A stretch of DNA of 64,000 nt from Conchocele bisecta (lineage: Eukaryota > Mollusca > Bivalvia > Lucinida > Thyasiridae). The position numbers and the translations under genes were made by a program. Location of the stretch: the NCBI GenBank assembly GCA_029237695.1, contig CM055265.1:81276447-81340446 (forward strand), read 5' to 3'. This document shows, piece by piece, positions 50,421-60,121 of the stretch. A model generated the notes under the pieces. It did not search any database and had not been told where the DNA came from. It was given only the letters and a program-made list of their open reading frames with translations. Each line of letters starts with the position of its first letter. The stretch's first letter is position 1.

Positions 50421-50612
50421 ATATCAGTATATTCTAATGTCAGGGCTGACTATATTTCATGTAAATATTCGGTTCTGATTTTGGGACTTTTACCCCATCC
50501 GTACAGGTGAAATATGGGATTCGACCCCATTAACCCGGCCTAAAATGACCTTGACTGTTAACAGGCCATTAAACATCATTAAATAAATAAAGAAATAAAT
50601 AAAGATAAATTA

Positions 50613-50929
50613 AAAGCCATGTATGTGTGTCATTATATATGGATGATTGCAGCTTCCAATACATACACAATCGGCCATTTTATATTGTAGAATAGAAATC
50701 CTTTAACAGTAGATAGTATAATCTATATGTAGATATTTTGCACATTTGGAGAATATGCGGGCCACATCAATTAGCAACCACTGTACCATGTTGCCATAAT
50801 CATGGGTGTTATTATGACATATTAAATGTTTCATGGCTCTTTCACATATGCTGTTTTATTTTTAAACGTTTTGCTGAAGAAAGTGGTTTTTATCAACGTT
50901 ATTGCTCCTTGCTGGTGAATTTGCTGGAC
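50613..50929. other. Unassigned
   Basis: No repeat family or gene signal recognised. Confidence 0.35.
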
Positions 50930-51014
50930 ATTTTCAGGAAGTTTGCGAAAATTTCATTGGAAATGCGGAATATTCCGTATTTCCAATGAAGTTTTTGCAA
51001 ACTTACTGAAAATA
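50930..51014. repeat. Hairpin with GCGGAATATTCCG tip
   Basis: TTTTCAGGAAGTTTGCGAAA with ATTTCATTGGAAAT and complement. It resembles the inner part of MITE-M (GAATATTCCGCATG). Confidence 0.65.
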
Positions 51015-51289
51015 ATTTTGCAGCGTGTACAAAAGATGAGGTACGTTTTCTCCAAGTTTAAGTTGTGTTTATTTTAAAATAAACGTGATCGTGATAGTGA
51101 TGAAATGTAAATTGTTGGTATAACAGAAAACAAACCCTCTACTTTGTAATTTCCCCAAATGCCTGACGAGGTTTACAGGCTACAGTGACCTTTTTAGTTC
51201 TGAAAGAGGTTCCTGGGACTAGATCAGGATTATGCAGGTTCTGAAAGCTGAAATTACAATTTCTTTCATTATAGTTTCAGCATTAGTGA
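51015..51289. other. Unassigned
   Basis: CTGGGACTAGATCAGGATTA and GAAAGCTGAAATTAC near 51205 look like degraded SINE-2 body. Confidence 0.35.
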
Positions 51290-51425
51290 GGGGTGGGTTC
51301 TGGCCTAGAAGTTAGTACACTACAATGGACTTCAATACCAGAGTGTCGTGGTTGGTTGGGAGCATGCGATGGGTGGTTTAACATCGGGATTCATCCTTAG
51401 CGGAATCCCGACCAGATCGGACTAA
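51290..51425 (+). mobile_element. Chimeric SINE: SINE-1 head on SINE-2 body
   Basis: GGGGTGGGTTCTGGCCTAGA and GACTTCAATACCAGAGTG are SINE-1 head. The next words, GGTTGGGAGCATGCGATGGG and GATTCATCCTTAGCGGAATC, match the SINE-2 5' region at 48712-48770. Confidence 0.55.
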
Positions 51426-51520
51426 GTATCCTAGCTTGTCCGCGCAATAACTCAAGTTCTACTTGACGGATCGTAACCAAGTTCGGTATACATGTTTATC
51501 AAGGCAAGCTGTGTTGCCAT
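51426..51520 (+). repeat. Rep-W fragment
   Basis: TAGCTTGTCCGCGCAATAAC, TCAAGTTCTACTTGACGGAT and CATGTTTATCAAGGCAAG match Rep-W near 39132 and 40390. Confidence 0.7.
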
Positions 51521-51691
51521 AGTGTTTGTTTCTCGATCCCCGCTCATAGTAAGTTGTGTATGGAATAAACTCCTCTCCCTTAATTTAACGGATCAGTGGA
51601 AGAAGGGAGCTAAGTTAGCCCCCATCTTCTATTGTCCTCTTTAATTGTTTCAGCATCTCATTACCGGTATATGTGTTATGTAGAACAGTGG

Positions 51692-51715
51692 AACCTCTCT
51701 AAACCGGGCATAAGT
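51692..51715 (+). repeat. Solitary MITE-R end
   Basis: CAGTGGAACCTCTCTAAACC matches the left arm at 17612. No partner arm nearby. Confidence 0.55.
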
Positions 51716-51861
51716 TAAATGTAACTCAGGATTTCATCCATCAACAGCTTTGTGAATATGTACTTTTTCAGTAAATGACATTTACAGGTTGACAAAACGT
51801 TTGCCAACTTTTGATGTCATTTACAGGAAATCTGGAAATCATGGCAAATTTCATTCATTTG

Positions 51862-52116
51862 TTAACCCTTTTTATTTTTACGCTATCTTATTTTGTTGTC
51901 GTCTGCTGTTTATTTTCTATTTTCCATTTTTATCATCAAAAACATGCTTTGACAGCACTTTAGAATAATTTACAACATGCTTTGACAGCACTTCAGAATC
52001 ATTATCATTGGAAATGATACTGAAGTGCTGTCGAACCATTTTTTTTTTGAGAAATAAGGCAAGATATAAAAGCAACAGCAGACGACAATTGTTGCGAGTA
52101 GCGGTCTAAGGGTTAA
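51862..52116 (+). mobile_element. TTAA-B MITE, copy 23
   Basis: TTAACCCTTTTTATTTTTAC to TAAGGGTTAA. Three modules; the centre is altered (AATCATTATCATTGGAAATG). Confidence 0.87.
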
Positions 52117-52521
52117 GAAACATTTTCTCGCCATTGTGATCCTCATATATTGTACAGACACTGATAAAAAAAATAAATGTACATGTAGTTGGTCAAATAC
52201 GGCCTGCCGTGTTTATAATCACTGCAAGGCATGATATCGCGTAATAGACGCTAGATAATAACTACAGGCTTTTATATTTCACTAATTATCACCTTGCACT
52301 ATTATTATTGAAAATTACGGCAGACTTGGATTAAAATCTTGACGGAATAATTACAGTATTCAGTGATAATTTTGAAGTATTGGTCTCGCTTTTGTTCTCG
52401 AAGACCTAAATATGACAGAAGTAATTTTCCGCTTTTTATATGGTCGCCCGGCGGTAAAAGGGGCTTTAGACTCTGTGTGTGCCTCCAGTGTAGAGACACG
52501 GATATGAAAAATAAATGTAAA
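52117..52521. other. Unassigned
   Basis: No repeat family or gene signal recognised. Confidence 0.35.
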
Positions 52522-52632
52522 TAAATTTCCATTGGAAATGATTCTATAGTTTTGTCAAATCATGTTTTTGACTAGAAAAACGGAAAATAAAACATACACA
52601 GCAGACAACAAATTTTACTTAAACATTGTAAT
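52522..52632 (+). mobile_element. TTAA-B MITE, right half
   Basis: TTTCCATTGGAAATGATTCT, then TTTTGTCAAATCATG and CAGCAGACAACAAATTTTA. The left half is absent. Confidence 0.7.
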
Positions 52633-52636
52633 TATA

Positions 52637-52769
52637 TTCCACGATTGTACTCTGAAATTTTTGTCATCTTTTTACTTTATTTATGAAAAATATGGTAAAT
52701 CTTGTAAACATACTTAATGAAATTACGCAGATGTCCAAAGGTACAAAATCACATGGCATGTCTCATATG
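52637..52769 (-). mobile_element. MITE-M, right half
   Basis: TGTACTCTGAAATTTTTGTC, ATGAAATTACGCAGATGTCC and GGTACAAAATCACATGGC. Ends with TGTCTCAT. Confidence 0.65.
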
Positions 52770-52835
52770 TGTTGTTTCATGTAGAAATGGGGCTTCTGAC
52801 ATTTGTGGTCCGATCTAGCTAAGCTCCTGATAGCT

Positions 52836-53077
52836 GGGGCCCGTTTCACTAAACTTTGTACGACTAAAATATTCGTAAGTGCAAATTTAGGATCGTCTGG
52901 AAATTTCATTTGATGGATTTACATTTATTGAGCATAGGCTGCATATGCAGCCTATGCTCAATAAATGTAAATCCAATAATTGTTTACAAGAAAACAGTGT
53001 TAATGTGGAATTTACAGACTATCATAGTTTGCACTTACAAACATTTTAGTCTTACGAAGTTTAGTGAAACGGGCCCC
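52836..53077 (+). mobile_element. MITE-F, copy 7 (complete)
   Basis: GGGGCCCGTTTCACTAAAC to GTGAAACGGGCCCC with a full GCATAGGCTGCATATGCAGC centre. Confidence 0.9.
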
Positions 53078-53110
53078 TGGTGTACCGTTGTTAGAATCAT
53101 GATACAATAA

Positions 53111-53289
53111 TTATTCTAATAAACGCCCCCAGGGCTATGCAATTTTCAGAATTAGTTTTGGCATTATATAAATTGCATAAAAACTCAGAAATTTCCAGTT
53201 TGAGATAACTACTGTGTGAAAATAAAAGATTTGAATGAAAATATAGGAGGGGCTACCATTACAGAGGGGCCTGCTATTAGAATAAATAT
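53111..53289. mobile_element. TA-L-related MITE
   Basis: ATTATTCTAATAAACGCCC at left and GGGGCCTGCTATTAGAATAA at right, matching the ends of TA-L. 180 bp, no coding. Confidence 0.65.
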
Positions 53290-53299
53290 GGCCGGTGGT

Positions 53300-53607
53300 T
53301 CTCTGACTGTCTCACGAACAATGTAGACCCTGCTCAGACTGCACGAGTAACACGAGTATCATTGGAACAAGCAGTGTTCCAACTCGAGTTCAAGAATTTG
53401 ACTTTTGAACCATACTCGAGTAACTAGATTCAAACCCATGCCGTGTGGTGGGTTACCGTACTAGAATTCCAACTCGAGTTGGACTCGAACAGTGACTCTG
53501 CTTGTTCCTGTGCTACTCGAGTTTAACCCGGGAGTTACAATGAAAAATGTCCCATGAGGTTTACACTGGAATTAAGGCCATAAATCCCAAATCTCCAGTC
53601 ACAACTT
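53300..53607 (+). mobile_element. MITE-G, split by a CTCGAG-rich foldback
   Basis: Left words CGAACAATGTAGACCCTG and CTCAGACTGCACG; right words TTTACACTGGAATTAAGGCC, TAAATCCCAAATCTCCAGTC and ACAAC. A different palindromic sequence separates them. Confidence 0.55.
53343..53526. repeat. Foldback with four CTCGAG sites
   Basis: Left arm GAACAAGCAGTGTTCC and AACTCGAGTT, right arm complement through GGACTCGAACAGTGACTCTG and CTTGTTCCTGTGCTACTCG. CTCGAG occurs at 53383, 53415, 53473 and 53516. No similar sequence elsewhere in the window. Confidence 0.6.
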
Positions 53608-53824
53608 AATAATGAAAAATACAGGGGACGTCATTTTACAAAGATAATTGTTCAGCATAGATAAATAACCATTAATGTGGCAATCCATGGACAGAATTAA
53701 AGACAAATAATTAACAATTCTTTGTAGAAATGATTGTAATTGTTCGCACAAAATGAAGGTTACAAGCAAATGAGCGAATACTCATGAGAGAGAAAACTAC
53801 CAACTTCGCCCTACCAGAACATTA

Positions 53825-54077
53825 TTAACCCTTTCAACACCACAGGGTATAGTGGTATTGGCAAACAGTGTAGATCCAGATGAGCCGGCTCGTGAAGAGC
53901 CGGCTCATCCGGATCTGCACGTTTTGCAAGTAATGTTCACATTTTTCAGAACAAAAACACCCCCTATTCATCTATGGACTAGTCTGAAAATCTTTTTGTG
54001 ACAGTTGGATTGGTTGCAAAATTAACATATCAAAATCTATTCCATTTTAATACTTAGGTTAGGGGTGAAAGCGTTAA
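53825..54077 (+). mobile_element. TTAA-A MITE, copy 14
   Basis: TTAACCCTTTCAACACCACA to GAAAGCGTTAA. The core at about 53867-53920 reads GCCGGCTCGTGAAGAGCCGG. Confidence 0.87.
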
Positions 54078-54372
54078 CTCCCAAAGGTGCAGCTTTGACA
54101 ACATCTGTTTGCATTTCATCTAACTTTCGAAAATGTCCAAAAACATGACAGTAGCATGGTAAATGATTTGATGGTCTAGTCTAGTTGTAAATAACGACAT
54201 GTAAATGCTTTCTCATATTCTACCACAGACAAAATGGACAAACTATTGAGATTTTTATCTATGATGGCTAAATACTTGTATTTTGCGATATTTATATATA
54301 ACTAGGGTATAATTGGCCTGTTTTAATTGTGTTATAGATAGCTGAATTGAATGAGTACACACATGCACAGTT
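54078..54372. other. Unassigned
   Basis: No repeat family or gene signal recognised. Confidence 0.35.
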
Positions 54373-54773
54373 TGTATGTGAATATGACTGGAGAAATGGG
54401 GCTGATGGGATTTGTGACTGAAGTAGATCCTGATCAAATAGCACGCTCCTGTAGCCCGACAATGATCTGTAGTGCTTGTTAGAAGCATGGCGAGTGTTTC
54501 TGTGATGGAACGGCGAACAGTGCAGATCCTGATCAGACTGCGGATGCACAGGCTGATCTGGATCTACATTGTTCGCACAGCTAATAAGCCCCATTTCTCC
54601 AGTCACAAAGGGATGGGTTGTGGCCTAAGGGTTAGAACACCAGACTTCCATCCCTCTCTGGTCTGTCGGATGAGACTTTAAACTGTGGTCCTGCATGTCT
54701 CTATATGACCTTAGCTGTTGGTGGGACGTTAAACCATTTCACTTTCACTTGTCTCCAGTCACAGCCTCATGTA
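54373..54773 (-). mobile_element. MITE-G, copy 7, hit by SINE-1
   Basis: GTGAATATGACTGGAGAAAT, AGCACGCTCCTGTAGCCC, GTGTTTCTGTGATGGAACGG and CAGTGCAGATCCTGATCAGA, then TTTCTCCAGTCACA. The terminal CAGTCACAGCCTCATG reappears after the SINE. Confidence 0.8.
54608..54751 (+). mobile_element. SINE-1, with 12-bp target duplication
   Basis: AGGGATGGGTTGTGGCCTAA head, an internal deletion removing the B box, then GTCTGTCGGATGAGAC, ACCTTAGCTGTTG and GGGACGTTAAACC. TCTCCAGTCACA lies on both sides (54596-54607, 54752-54763). Confidence 0.87.
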
Positions 54774-54831
54774 ATGAACTTCATGTTTTTTGTGACCAGC
54801 ACATGATGATTTCTATACAGGTACAGTGAAA

Positions 54832-54897
54832 CATGTCCAAACTGGACACCTTAGGGAACTGCCAGGTGAACTCACACAGTGTCCAGTTTGGTTTAAA
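54832..54897. repeat. MITE-R-like hairpin
   Basis: CATGTCCAAACTGGACACC and GTGTCCAGTTTGGTTT around a GGGAACTGCCAGGTGAAC loop. A diverged relative of 17612-17680. Confidence 0.5.
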
Positions 54898-54990
54898 CAA
54901 TATTTTATTTAATTTGAATAAACACATGTCGTATATACACGTTTGTATTGGAGGATTAAGGAGAAAGGAAGTATGCTTATATAGTACCTA

Positions 54991-55154
54991 GGGATGGGTT
55001 GTGGCCTAGGGGTTAGAACGTCTGACTTCCAATCCGGAGGTTGTAGGTTCAAACCTCGCCTTGGACATTGAAAAATACTTTCATAGTATTTCCATCCCAC
55101 TGGTCTGTCGGATGACCGTAGCTGTCGCTGGGACAACATTCACTTTCACTTTTT
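54991..55154 (+). mobile_element. SINE-1, copy with best tRNA-like head (family definition)
   Basis: GGGATGGGTTGTGGCCTAGG with TTAGAACG forms the A-box region. GTTGTAGGTTCAAACC is the B box. The body has CATAGTATTTCCATCCC, ACTGGTCTGTCGGATGA and an eroded 3' end ACATTCACTTTCAC. Such A and B boxes indicate origin from a tRNA gene. Mobilisation would need a LINE reverse transcriptase encoded elsewhere. Confidence 0.83.
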
Positions 55155-55536
55155 GTGTGTATAATACCTCTTTCCTAGATGGCGTTTGTAGAGATTCCAC
55201 TCAATCCACTGTATATACGTGTCATATGCACTGTTGTGGTATAAATGGTATGGTGAGTGTGTTTCATATCTTCACGGTCAAGGTCATGGGCGCTTGCTTG
55301 CGGTTTTGTTCTTAACGGCTCACTTGCGGTGACATTTTTATTTTACAACAATTTTCTAGTTATTTTCTCGAAAACCTCATTTCTCATTGACCTATATTAT
55401 CAGAGCTGATTAAATTACTGACAATGGTATGTAAAATATGGAATTCTAAGACGGAAACGTGAAATTCTACATTTGTTTGGATGTTATTGCCAGCTGTTGA
55501 TGTCAATTCCAAAAACGTTTCATATTTTCTACATTT
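55155..55536. other. Unassigned
   Basis: CACGGTCAAGGTCATGGGCG recalls long mollusc repeats. No matching unit here. Confidence 0.35.
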
Positions 55537-55732
55537 GAGACACGCCCTGTCATTTTGTAGCTTCGGACATCTGCGTAATTTCATGAAATACATTTTACAA
55601 TATTTTCCTTAAATGGCGTCAAAAGTTAACAAAAGTTTCAGACTTTATATATGACAAATATTGTAAATATTGTAGACGTATTTATTAAATTACGCAGATG
55701 TCCGAAGGTGCAAAATCACATGGCGTGTCTCA
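55537..55732. mobile_element. MITE-M, copy 3
   Basis: TTGAGACACGCCCTGTCAT and AGCTTCGGACATCTGCGTAA at left; complements ATTACGCAGATGTCCGAAGG and ACATGGCGTGTCTCAT at right. Confidence 0.78.
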
Positions 55733-56289
55733 TTTGTTTTTCAACATTTCGACAGATTCTAACATATCAACAGCTAGCAAATTTAAAATAATTATAGCTT
55801 TCGGTGTTTCAGTGCCTATATAGTATTCACAGCCTGTGTCATTACAAAATGACTAATATATACCGTGATGACAGTTGGCCCACCTGTCCTACAACATACA
55901 GCTGGGGATCATGTGACCTGTCATGACAAAAAGGGGCTTTTTATACTAATTTTTTTTAACAAAATTGGTATATTGTTTTCGTCATGGTTTTCTGTCAGTC
56001 CACCCATGATCTGTCCCACCCGGCTGTCCGTCCATACGTCACGTTTCTTGTAAGAAGTAAAACTTTGTAGCCGCAATATCTGAAGATTTAATATTTGGTA
56101 TGTGGCTTCCTTATGGCATGTAGATGTGAAAAGTGAATTTCAATTTTTTTTATTTGACCTCATGGTCATGGATTATCTCCCCCTTTCTGATTTAGAAATT
56201 TGGAAAGGTGGGTAAATTGTGATGGTGCGCCATTGACTTTCGATCTCTAGTTGAGATTGCTACCATTGCATTATACACTGTTTGCTACG
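55733..56289. other. Unassigned, Rep-like words
   Basis: GGATTATCTCCCCCTTTC and GACCTCATGGTCATGG resemble Rep-W/T vocabulary (about 55985-56190). Not assignable. Confidence 0.35.
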
Positions 56290-56466
56290 TGAGACACACC
56301 CTGTGATTTTGTACCTTCGGACATCTGCGTAATTTTATGAAATTTTCAATATTTTCCTTAAATGGCGTCAAATGTTGACCGCATGTACTCTGAAAACTTT
56401 GTCAACTTTTGACTTTATTTATGAAAAATATTGTAAATAATATTATGAAATTACGAAGATGTCTTA
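56290..56466 (-). mobile_element. MITE-M, copy 4 (right end lost)
   Basis: GTGAGACACACCCTGTGATT and ACCTTCGGACATCTGCGTAA at left; ATGAAATTACGAAGATGTC at right before the break. Confidence 0.72.
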
Positions 56467-56554
56467 TGTGCAGTGAGAAAAAAAAATGGGAAACACGCAG
56501 AAACCGCAAACATTGGTTTTCTGGCAAACATGAGCCAAACATTGATCAAAAGTG

Positions 56555-56652
56555 GAGAAGATTCTCATGCGCTGTCAAAGCAGGTTTTTATCAAGAAATA
56601 TTTCAATATTTCCAGCAGACGACAAAAGTTAATTCAGCGTAGTAAGGGTTAA
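56555..56652 (-). mobile_element. TTAA-B MITE, right half (GAGAATC-type)
   Basis: AGATTCTCATGCGCTGTCAA, CAGCAGACGACAAAAGTT and AATTCAGCGTAGTAAGGGTTAA in family order. Confidence 0.75.
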
Positions 56653-56918
56653 ACTCTGAAGGAAAACGCAGACAATACTGTAACCTATTTGTAAGACGGG
56701 TCCTGTTCAATGATTACCTTGGATTGCTTGGTTTTATCTTCTACATTTTATATATCCAGGGACCCTGGACTTGGCTGCATTGTTGTAGCAATTTGCATAA
56801 TGGCTCGAGATTATTTTACCAACAGTTTCCTAGAAAGGAATGATCAAGGGACGTATACATCATGTCGTACTACATGTCGGGCTTTGCTTCTTTCACGGTC
56901 GGTCATTCACATATACAG

Positions 56919-57150
56919 GGTTGTGGCTGGAGAAATGGTGCTTATGTGATTTGCAAACAGTGTAGCTCCTGATCAAATGGCACACTCTGGAAGCCTGATA
57001 GTAACATATATTGCTTGTAAGAAGCACGGCGAGTGTTTAATTGATGGAGTGGCGAACAGTGCAGATCCTGATTAGACTGTGCGGATGCACAGGCTGATCT
57101 GGATCTAAACTGGTCGCAAGACCCGTAACCCCCAATCTCCAGTCACAGAA
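56919..57150 (-). mobile_element. MITE-G, copy 8 (complete)
   Basis: GGTTGTGGCTGGAGAAATGG to CCAATCTCCAGTCACAG, with AGCTCCTGATCAAATGG, GTGTTTAATTGATGGAGTGG and core words. Confidence 0.8.
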
Positions 57151-57323
57151 ATATGGAAAGATAACCGAACACAGTAAATTCTATAATATGGACTCTCAGA
57201 ATGTCTTATTGTCTAATCACTTGTAATTTACTGTATGTCTATTGATAATGTTTGTTCATGATTACAAAGTAAATAAGTATGTCTTGGTGCGATCTTAAAG
57301 CTGGCTTACAAAATTAACTCCCT

Positions 57324-58250
57324 TGTCGAATTTTGCAAATAAAACATCTTTTAGAAGCACATGTGAGTCGTCTCATGAACATAATGTTGCTAAAAATGAG
57401 AAAGCGCAACAGATGATAAAATATTAATCCAAAACAACAGATGATAAAATGAAACAAAAATATAAATACAGAGGAACCTATCTAAACCGGACACATAGAT
57501 TCCTCTGTATTTTGATTTTTGTTTCATTTTTTTGGTGTAACTTGTCTACTTATTTACAAATGTACATTGTGTGATATGTATGCCTCTATCAATTTGCCTC
57601 ATTCACACTATTTAAATTGGCATCAAAACATATACTTTTCACAATAAATAGCCTTTTTTTCTTTTAGTTGTTTTCATCAAGACATGATGGGCCACATATG
57701 GGCACATCTCTGGCATCGACTCCCTAATATTTCACTGTATTCCGATGATACTGATGTCAAAAAATTGTAATATATACTATAAATGATGTTGAATGTTTGA
57801 CAAAAAAATCAGAACTCATGCGGAATAAAATTCCGCATGAGCTCTGAATTTTCTGTCAAGATTCGACGTCGTTTTCAGAAATCATAACTGATAATAGAAA
57901 TCAATAATCGTGATATACAGTGTTTCGACAGGGGAGTTAATTCCACATATCTCTTATAAATATATTTCGACTGCCTAATCTTAGCGAAATTGACTTTTTA
58001 GGCAGTTAGTTATATAATAACTGAATAATTCATGAAGTGGTTGGTTACATATATGGTTGCATACGGAAAGGTACAGGCTGATATTTACCATCGCATAGTC
58101 GAATCAGTTTACAGTTCACGCTTACAATACTGGATTAATATTTTCTCATCTCTTGTGCTTTCTCATTTTTTAGCAACATTATGTTCATGAGACGACTCAC
58201 ATGTGCTGCTAAAAGATGTTTTAATTGCGAAATTAGACAAATTTGTCGAG
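57324..58250. repeat. Large foldback, arms about 110-120 bp
   Basis: The left arm 57324-57430 and right arm 58131-58250 are near-complements (AACATCTTTTAG, GCACATGTGAGTCGTCTC, ATGAACATAATGTTGCTAAA). Inside are a MITE-R-like hairpin at 57469-57507 and a GCGGAATAAAATTCCGC hairpin at about 57818-57834. The right arm starts CTTACAATACTGGATTAATA, resembling TTAA-B. Confidence 0.7.
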
Positions 58251-58296
58251 GGAAAATATATTGACAATACTATGCTGAGATTTGGTAATACTGTCT

Positions 58297-58700
58297 GTGT
58301 CACATTCAATACCCATATGTCTATGTCAAAGGTCTAGGTCACTCTTAGAGGTCAAAGGTAAAAAATGTGCATGAGATTTTGTTTCCACCATATATCTTCT
58401 AAAGCGATGGATTTTCAAATGATTTGTCGCAAATCTTTTGCCATGATGATGAAACAACATGTCACATTCAATACCCACATGTCTACGTGGTCACACTTAA
58501 ATGTCAAAGGTAAAAAATGCTCTTGTTTTGTTTCCGCCGTATATCTTCGAAAATAGACGAATGGATTTTCAAATGATTTGCCTCAAATGTTTGCCATGAT
58601 GAGATGATGTGTTGCGTTCAATACTCACGTGCCTACATTCAAGGTCAATGTCACACTTAAGAGGTCAAAGGTAAATAATGTGCATGAAAATTTGATTCCT
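58297..58700 (+). repeat. Rep-V, three units of about 150-160 bp
   Basis: Units begin GTCACATTCAATACCCATAT and its variants at about 58297, 58459 and 58609. They share AGAGGTCAAAGGTAAAAAATG and ATGGATTTTCAAATGATTTG. Confidence 0.8.
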
Positions 58701-58943
58701 ACCTATAAAAGCCTTTCTGATGTTAAAACCTGTTCATGTGTCAAAGTGATGTTTGTGTGGGTATTATGATCACTCCTGTGATAGCTCTAGTTTAATTCTA
58801 TAGCTCCCTAAGATGGCCCCTGTACTCAAGGTCAAGGTCAAATGACATAGAAATGTGTGTTAAAGTTTTTGAAGGGTACGCCCAGCAGTATTACTGACTT
58901 CCTTTTCATCAGGGAATCATAGCTGATTCCTAGTCCAGGGGAA
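58701..58943 (+). repeat. Rep-T-like tail
   Basis: CAAGGTCAAGGTCAAATGAC, GTGTTAAAGTTTTTGAAGG and GTATTACTGACTTCC resemble the Rep-T end. Confidence 0.45.
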
Positions 58944-59121
58944 TTAACCCTTACTACGCTGAATTAAATTTTGTCGTCTGCCGGAAATGTTTTATTTTCA
59001 ATATTTCTCGACAAAAACCTGTTTTGACAGCACATAAACCGTTTCTTTTTTTTTGTAAGAATTAAGGCAAAAATGAAAAACAGCAGACGACAATTTCCGT
59101 CTCCAGCATAATGAGGGTTAA
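58944..59121 (+). mobile_element. TTAA-B MITE, copy 26 (centre deleted)
   Basis: TTAACCCTTACTACGCTGAA to GAGGGTTAA. GACAGCACATAAACCG shows a deleted centre. Confidence 0.83.
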
Positions 59122-59152
59122 CTCAGTTTACATACATACGTCAACATTATGT

Positions 59153-59226
59153 GTCTGGGACAGGAGAAAAGGGGCTTATGTATGATCTTTGTGAACGTTG
59201 TAGACCCAGATCAGTCTGTGCATTTG
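59153..59226 (+). repeat. MITE-G left-end fragment
   Basis: GGGACAGGAGAAAAGGGGCT and GTTGTAGACCCAGATCAGTC, then broken. Confidence 0.6.
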
Positions 59227-59242
59227 TATACAATCGCCACCC

Positions 59243-59440
59243 TGTCCGCCTGACCGTCCGACATTTGCATTAAAGTTTTTGGCTACCTATTATCTCTGTT
59301 AAGTCGGATTGTCTTGAAACTTCATATACTCATTTGGCATTATCCATAGCCCACCCATGCGGCTCCTGTTTTCTAGATCAAAGTCAAATAAAAAAAAGTT
59401 ATTAAGGGGTACATACATGCATCGGTGTTACTGATTTCTA
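59243..59440 (+). repeat. Rep-T, copy 4
   Basis: CTGACCGTCCGACATTTGC, AAAGTTTTTGGCTACC, TTAAGTCGGATTGTCTTGAA and CCCACCCATGCGGCTCC. Its GTCC tract is very short. Confidence 0.65.
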
Positions 59441-59725
59441 GTACTTATATGTAGAAATTTTGAATCACTGGCAGACACTTAATCAACCCATTTTTATCTT
59501 GGCAAAACTTTTGTTGATTGGTTATAAATGTTCTTGCCACCCCCACCCCCCCCCCCCCAACCCCCCTGACCAATAAAAGAAGAAGACATATTCTTAATAA
59601 CTAAAAGTTATTTCAGTCACATCTTTGTTATAAATCAACCGGTCATACATGGCTATGACTGGAGAAGTTGGGTTTATAGCATGTGTGACCAGCCTTGTTT
59701 CTGGTCTGCTTCTTAAACGGTCTGG

Positions 59726-59812
59726 GCCCGGTTGCTCAAAACCGCTGTTAGCTTAACAGACTGTTAAATCCTTAGCAATGCAATAACAGAAGCTTTGAGC
59801 ATTTACCGGGCC
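59726..59812. mobile_element. Small GGGCCCGGTTGCTCAAA element
   Basis: GGGCCCGGTTGCTCAAA at left and TTTGAGCATTTACCGGGCCC at right. GTTAGCTTAACAG and GCTAAGGA-like inner words. 87 bp; the ends resemble MITE-F in their first bases only. Confidence 0.6.
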
Positions 59813-59878
59813 CTGATATGCATATATCCCATTTGTTAGCAGCTCCGACTGAATGCCAGCCAACGTAGACCCAGATCA

Positions 59879-60121
59879 GGGGCCCGTTTCACTAAACTTT
59901 GTACGACTAAAATGTTTGTAAGCGCAAATTTAGGATCGTCTGGAAATTTCAATTGATGAATTTACATTTATTGAGCATAGGCTGCATATGCAGCCTATGC
60001 TCAATAAATGTAAATCCAATAATTGTTTACAAGAAAACATTGTTAATGTGATATTTACAGACTATCTTAATTTTGCACTTACAAACATTTTAGTCTTACG
60101 AAGTTTAGTGAAACGGCCCCC
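59879..60121 (+). mobile_element. MITE-F, copy 8, inserted in MITE-G
   Basis: GGGGCCCGTTTCACTAAAC to AGTGAAACGGCCCC, complete centre. It lies exactly inside the G core palindrome. Confidence 0.88.

Larger units (their letters stand above)
48712..50612 (+). mobile_element. SINE-2, copy 4, split by TTAA-K and MITE-F
   Basis: The head lies at 48712-48800 (CGGTGGGGTTCATCCTACCG, TTTGGCCCTCAGGTACATC). The body resumes at 50092 (CTTTCTTGTTTCTTGGGAG, TAATCCTATTACTTTTAGGG, TCTGGTGTGGTCAGGACCTG). The 3' part resumes at 50421 and closes with CAGGCCATTAAACATCATTA and an (AAAT)n tail. Removing the inserts restores the order of 44085-44553. Confidence 0.78.

Noticed and set aside
59545..59566. C-rich run as a functional G-quadruplex or telomere-like site
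   Set aside because: A simple homopolymer-like run; no TTAGGG-type array and no supporting context.
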